Both the position numbers and the translations under genes were made by a program. Below are positions 61,955-64,000 of a stretch of 64,000 bases of DNA, one piece after another. The notes below the pieces were generated by a model that did no database searches, was not told the origin of the DNA, and worked only from the letters and a program-made list of their open reading frames with translations. How positions within the stretch are numbered: the stretch's first letter is position 1; the number at the start of each line of letters is the position of its first letter. Origin of the DNA: Pseudarthrobacter sp. MM222 (GTDB taxonomy: Bacteria; Actinomycetota; Actinomycetes; Actinomycetales; Micrococcaceae); the NCBI RefSeq assembly GCF_947090775.1, contig NZ_OX352321.1, positions 1,364,001 through 1,428,000 on the forward strand, written 5' to 3'.

Positions 61955-62686
61955 GTGACAGTAGCACCCGCCTCGGTATCGCCGGCAAGGTTCAGCGCGC
62001 AAATCCGTTCCCAGGCCCTGCAGACGCGGATCATGGACCTCATCCTGGAGCGAGGGCTGGATGTTGGCGATGCCCTTCCCACTGAGAGTGAGCTCTCCGC
62101 TGAGCTTGGCGTAGGGCGGAACACTGTCCGGGAGTCCTTGAAGGTGCTGCAGGCCCTTGGTGTCATTGAGATCCGGCACGGGTTCGGCATGTTTGTCGCT
62201 CCGAACAATTTCAGCGCACTGGTGTCCGGGCTGACGTTCCGGGGCAGGCTTTCGCTCCGGCACAAAGGCGAGGAAGCGATGGAGCTGATCGATGTGCGGC
62301 AGGCTCTTGAGTCCGGTCTTATCGGCTCGGCCATAGACCTCTTGACGGAGGATCATTTGGCTGATCTGCGCGCCACGATGGAAGCAATGCAGGACGCTGC
62401 CGGTAAGGGTGAACTCCTTGTTCAACACGACGCGGAGTTTCACCGCCGTCTCTATGCACCTTTGAACAACGAGCTGCTCATCAACCTGATGGACGTGTTC
62501 TGGCAGGTCTACCGCCAGATTCATGAGGCGTTGGGCTCCGGGCCGGTCAACCTTGAAGAACAGGTCCAGATCCATTGGGACATCTACCACGCAGTGGCAG
62601 ATAGGGACAAAGCCTTGGCTTCTGAACGCCTTCAGCGCCACTTCGACGGTATCCGCCGCAAATTGAAAGACGTCGCGTCAACCTAA
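61955..62686 (+). CDS. FadR-subfamily GntR transcriptional regulator
   Basis: A 243-residue regulator. The winged helix is at about residues 18-85 (GDALPTESELSAELGVGRNT, VRESLKVLQALGVIEIRHGFG). The all-helical FCD ligand domain follows (ELIDVRQALESGLIG, HDAEFHRRLYAPLNNELL, HWDIYHAVADRD) with the Asp/His metal residues expected for FCD proteins. The start is GTG with AAGGAG five bases upstream; a longer frame reaching 61778 contains no domain. It is divergent from the CE7 esterase gene and upstream of nagB, so it probably senses a sugar acid or amino sugar. Confidence 0.9.
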   Translation: MTVAPASVSPARFSAQIRSQALQTRIMDLILERGLDVGDALPTESELSAELGVGRNTVRESLKVLQALGVIEIRHGFGMFVAPNNFSALVSGLTFRGRLSLRHKGEEAMELIDVRQALESGLIGSAIDLLTEDHLADLRATMEAMQDAAGKGELLVQHDAEFHRRLYAPLNNELLINLMDVFWQVYRQIHEALGSGPVNLEEQVQIHWDIYHAVADRDKALASERLQRHFDGIRRKLKDVAST

Positions 62687-62822
62687 GACTCGCTGCCGGG
62701 CGAGGACGAGAAACCCGTACCGCTGTCCGCATCGTTCACGTAAATCTCCCGTCCCCGTTCGTCCAGATTACTTACCGGAGCACGCGGTGAGGCACCATCT
62801 TATGAGAGAGCGCCCTTTTGCC

Positions 62823-63584
62823 ATGGAAATTTTTGTAGTCCCCGATGCGTCGGGTACCGGAGCTGTTGCCGCCGGGATTCTTGCCGCCGTCATCCGGAGC
62901 AAGCCGGATGCTGTCCTTGGTGTCGCTACGGGCAGCTCCCCACTGCCCGTTTACGCGGCGCTGGCCGAGCACACTTTGGACATGTCCGGGGTCCAAGCGT
63001 TCGCCCTCGATGAGTACGTTGGCCTGCCGGCTGGGCACCTGCAAAGCTACGCCGAAGTGGTCCGCCGTGAAGTGACCGAACGTTTGGGTATGGACCCGGC
63101 CCTTGTTTCAGTTCCCGACGGCGGCGCCGAAGATCCTCACCACGCAGCAGCCCTGTATGACGCCGCCATCCGCGCCGTCGGCGGCGTGGACGTGCAGATT
63201 CTGGGGATAGGCCACAACGGGCACATTGCCTTCAATGAACCGGGCTCGGGGCTCGATTCCCGGACTCGCGTGGAATTTTTGGCCGAGCGGACCCGCAAAG
63301 CCAACGCGCGCTACTTCCGGTCTGTTGACGACGTGCCAACCCAGTGCATTACCCAGGGCCTCGGTACCATTCGTGAGGCCCGGCACCTGCTGATGGTGGT
63401 CAACGGGGCGGATAAGGCTGAAGTTCTGGCTGCAGCACTGCACGGGCCGGTGACCCCGGAGTGTCCCGCTTCGGTACTGCAGCTGCACCCGCATGTGACC
63501 GTGGTGGCAGACGAAGCTGCGGCTGTCCTCCTTGGTGCCGAGCTTGGACAGGTGGCCGTCAGGGTCGCGACGCCGAGCGCCTGA
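62823..63584 (+). CDS. nagB: Glucosamine-6-phosphate deaminase
   Basis: A 253-residue enzyme converting glucosamine-6-phosphate to fructose-6-phosphate and ammonia. GVATGSSPLPVY near 40 binds phosphate. FALDEYVGLP near 65 has the catalytic Asp, and ILGIGHNGHIAFNEPGS near 130 carries the His and Glu. The ATG at 62823 is chosen since the conserved sequence begins MEIFVVPDA. An ATG at 62802, with a GTGAGG site 9 bases upstream, is a real alternative giving seven more residues. It converges on nagA with 18 bases between. Confidence 0.93.
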   Translation: MEIFVVPDASGTGAVAAGILAAVIRSKPDAVLGVATGSSPLPVYAALAEHTLDMSGVQAFALDEYVGLPAGHLQSYAEVVRREVTERLGMDPALVSVPDGGAEDPHHAAALYDAAIRAVGGVDVQILGIGHNGHIAFNEPGSGLDSRTRVEFLAERTRKANARYFRSVDDVPTQCITQGLGTIREARHLLMVVNGADKAEVLAAALHGPVTPECPASVLQLHPHVTVVADEAAAVLLGAELGQVAVRVATPSA

Positions 63585-63602
63585 ACTAGGGGAGCAGGGG
63601 CC

Positions 63603-64000
63603 TTAGGAAGCAGGCGCGGTGGCGGCTGTGATGGCTGCGGCTGGCCGGGGGAGTTGAAGGCCGCGACGGAACACCCTGATCGGGCGGAAGTCGCGGTCCA
63701 CAGCCAGGATGTTCGCCCTCAGCCCTGGTCTGAGGCTTCCTACTTCTTTCTGGATGCCAAGGATCCTGGCCGGAACGGCCGTGGCTGATACAACGGCGCT
63801 TGCCGCGTCCACCCCTGCTTCGACCGTCCGCCGAACAACGTCCAGCAGTGTCGCAGTTCCGCCGGCGAGGGCGCCATTGCTGCGGAGCCGGGCCTCGCCG
63901 CCGCTGACGCAGACCCCTGCGGGCCCAAGGTCGTAGTCGCCGTCCGGCAGTCCCGTCGCGGCCATGGAGTCGGTCACCAGAATGACGTTGTCCCCGCCAA
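63603..64000 (-). CDS. nagA: N-acetylglucosamine-6-phosphate deacetylase (C-terminal part)
   Basis: The frame is open through the end of the window, so only the last ~130 residues are visible. DNVILVTDSMAATGLPDGDY contains the catalytic Asp of NagA (VTD). GALAGGTATLLDVVRRTVEAG and GSLRPGLRANILAVDRDF match the C-terminal half. NagA removes acetate from GlcNAc-6-phosphate, giving the substrate for NagB. The two genes are convergent rather than in one operon. Confidence 0.9.
   Translation of the reverse strand, partial: GGDNVILVTDSMAATGLPDGDYDLGPAGVCVSGGEARLRSNGALAGGTATLLDVVRRTVEAGVDAASAVVSATAVPARILGIQKEVGSLRPGLRANILAVDRDFRPIRVFRRGLQLPRPAAAITAATAPAS

Overview
The window is a high-GC, densely packed actinobacterial chromosome segment. 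Its gene content and order (gatCAB; dusB-dgt-dnaG; rpsB-tsf-pyrH-frr-cdsA; SAM-IV riboswitches; DUF485/acetate-symporter pairs) fit Micrococcaceae of the Arthrobacter/Pseudarthrobacter type. This assignment is inferred from protein similarity and synteny known to the annotator; no search was run. Most of the window (about 1-60.2 kb) reads as conserved core genome. The last 3.8 kb, beyond a decayed IS5-type transposase, looks more accessory.

Layout. 0-4 kb: tail of a citrate transporter, then gatC-gatA-gatB. 4-10 kb: LysR regulator divergent from threonine catabolism (tdh, kbl), a DadA-like oxidase and hutI. 10-16 kb: histidine phosphatase, CPBP membrane protease with a peptide repeat, VOC protein, then metY and metX each behind its own SAM-IV riboswitch. 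15.5-20.6 kb: MHS-type transporter, LysR regulator and mmsB-mmsA (valine catabolism). 20.6-27.8 kb: SHOCT protein, AlkZ-like and SGNH proteins, esterase, S4 protein, DMT transporter, glyS and a GNAT protein. 27.8-33.5 kb: short-chain fatty acid transporter, a translationally coupled hydrolase/DUF1295/acyltransferase operon, and a FAD oxidase. 33.5-39.6 kb: YibE/F, dusB, dgt, dnaG. 39.6-40.9 kb: two identical tRNA-Asn transcription units, a small hypothetical gene and an array of 116-bp tandem repeats. 40.9-47.7 kb: drug-efflux MFS, holin-like/DUF3618 protein, CDP-alcohol phosphatidyltransferase, DMT transporter, GT4 glycosyltransferase, a CAT-anticodon tRNA and an acyl-CoA dehydrogenase under a palindromic operator. 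47.8-54.1 kb: M23 protein, ribosomal/translation cluster rpsB to cdsA, and a DivIVA-domain protein. 54.1-60.2 kb: a LytS/LytTR-type two-component system between two DUF485+sodium:solute symporter pairs. 60.2-64 kb: transposase remnant, frameshifted CE7 esterase, FadR-type regulator, nagB and the end of nagA.

Cross-cutting signals. Twelve genes have an NANNNT hexamer exactly 6 nt upstream of their start codon, which predicts leaderless mRNAs and settles several start choices. The same geometry places the 5' end of both SAM-IV aptamers at +1. Many gene ends carry long perfect hairpins without a U-tract. Functional themes are amino-acid and carboxylate catabolism (threonine, valine, acetate and short-chain acids), methionine synthesis controlled by SAM, and translation housekeeping. 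No CRISPR array, prophage or recognisable defence island was seen. The least explained features are the 116-bp repeat array, a 17-bp duplication that created a mini-ORF between coupled genes, and the doubled symporter/two-component arrangement.
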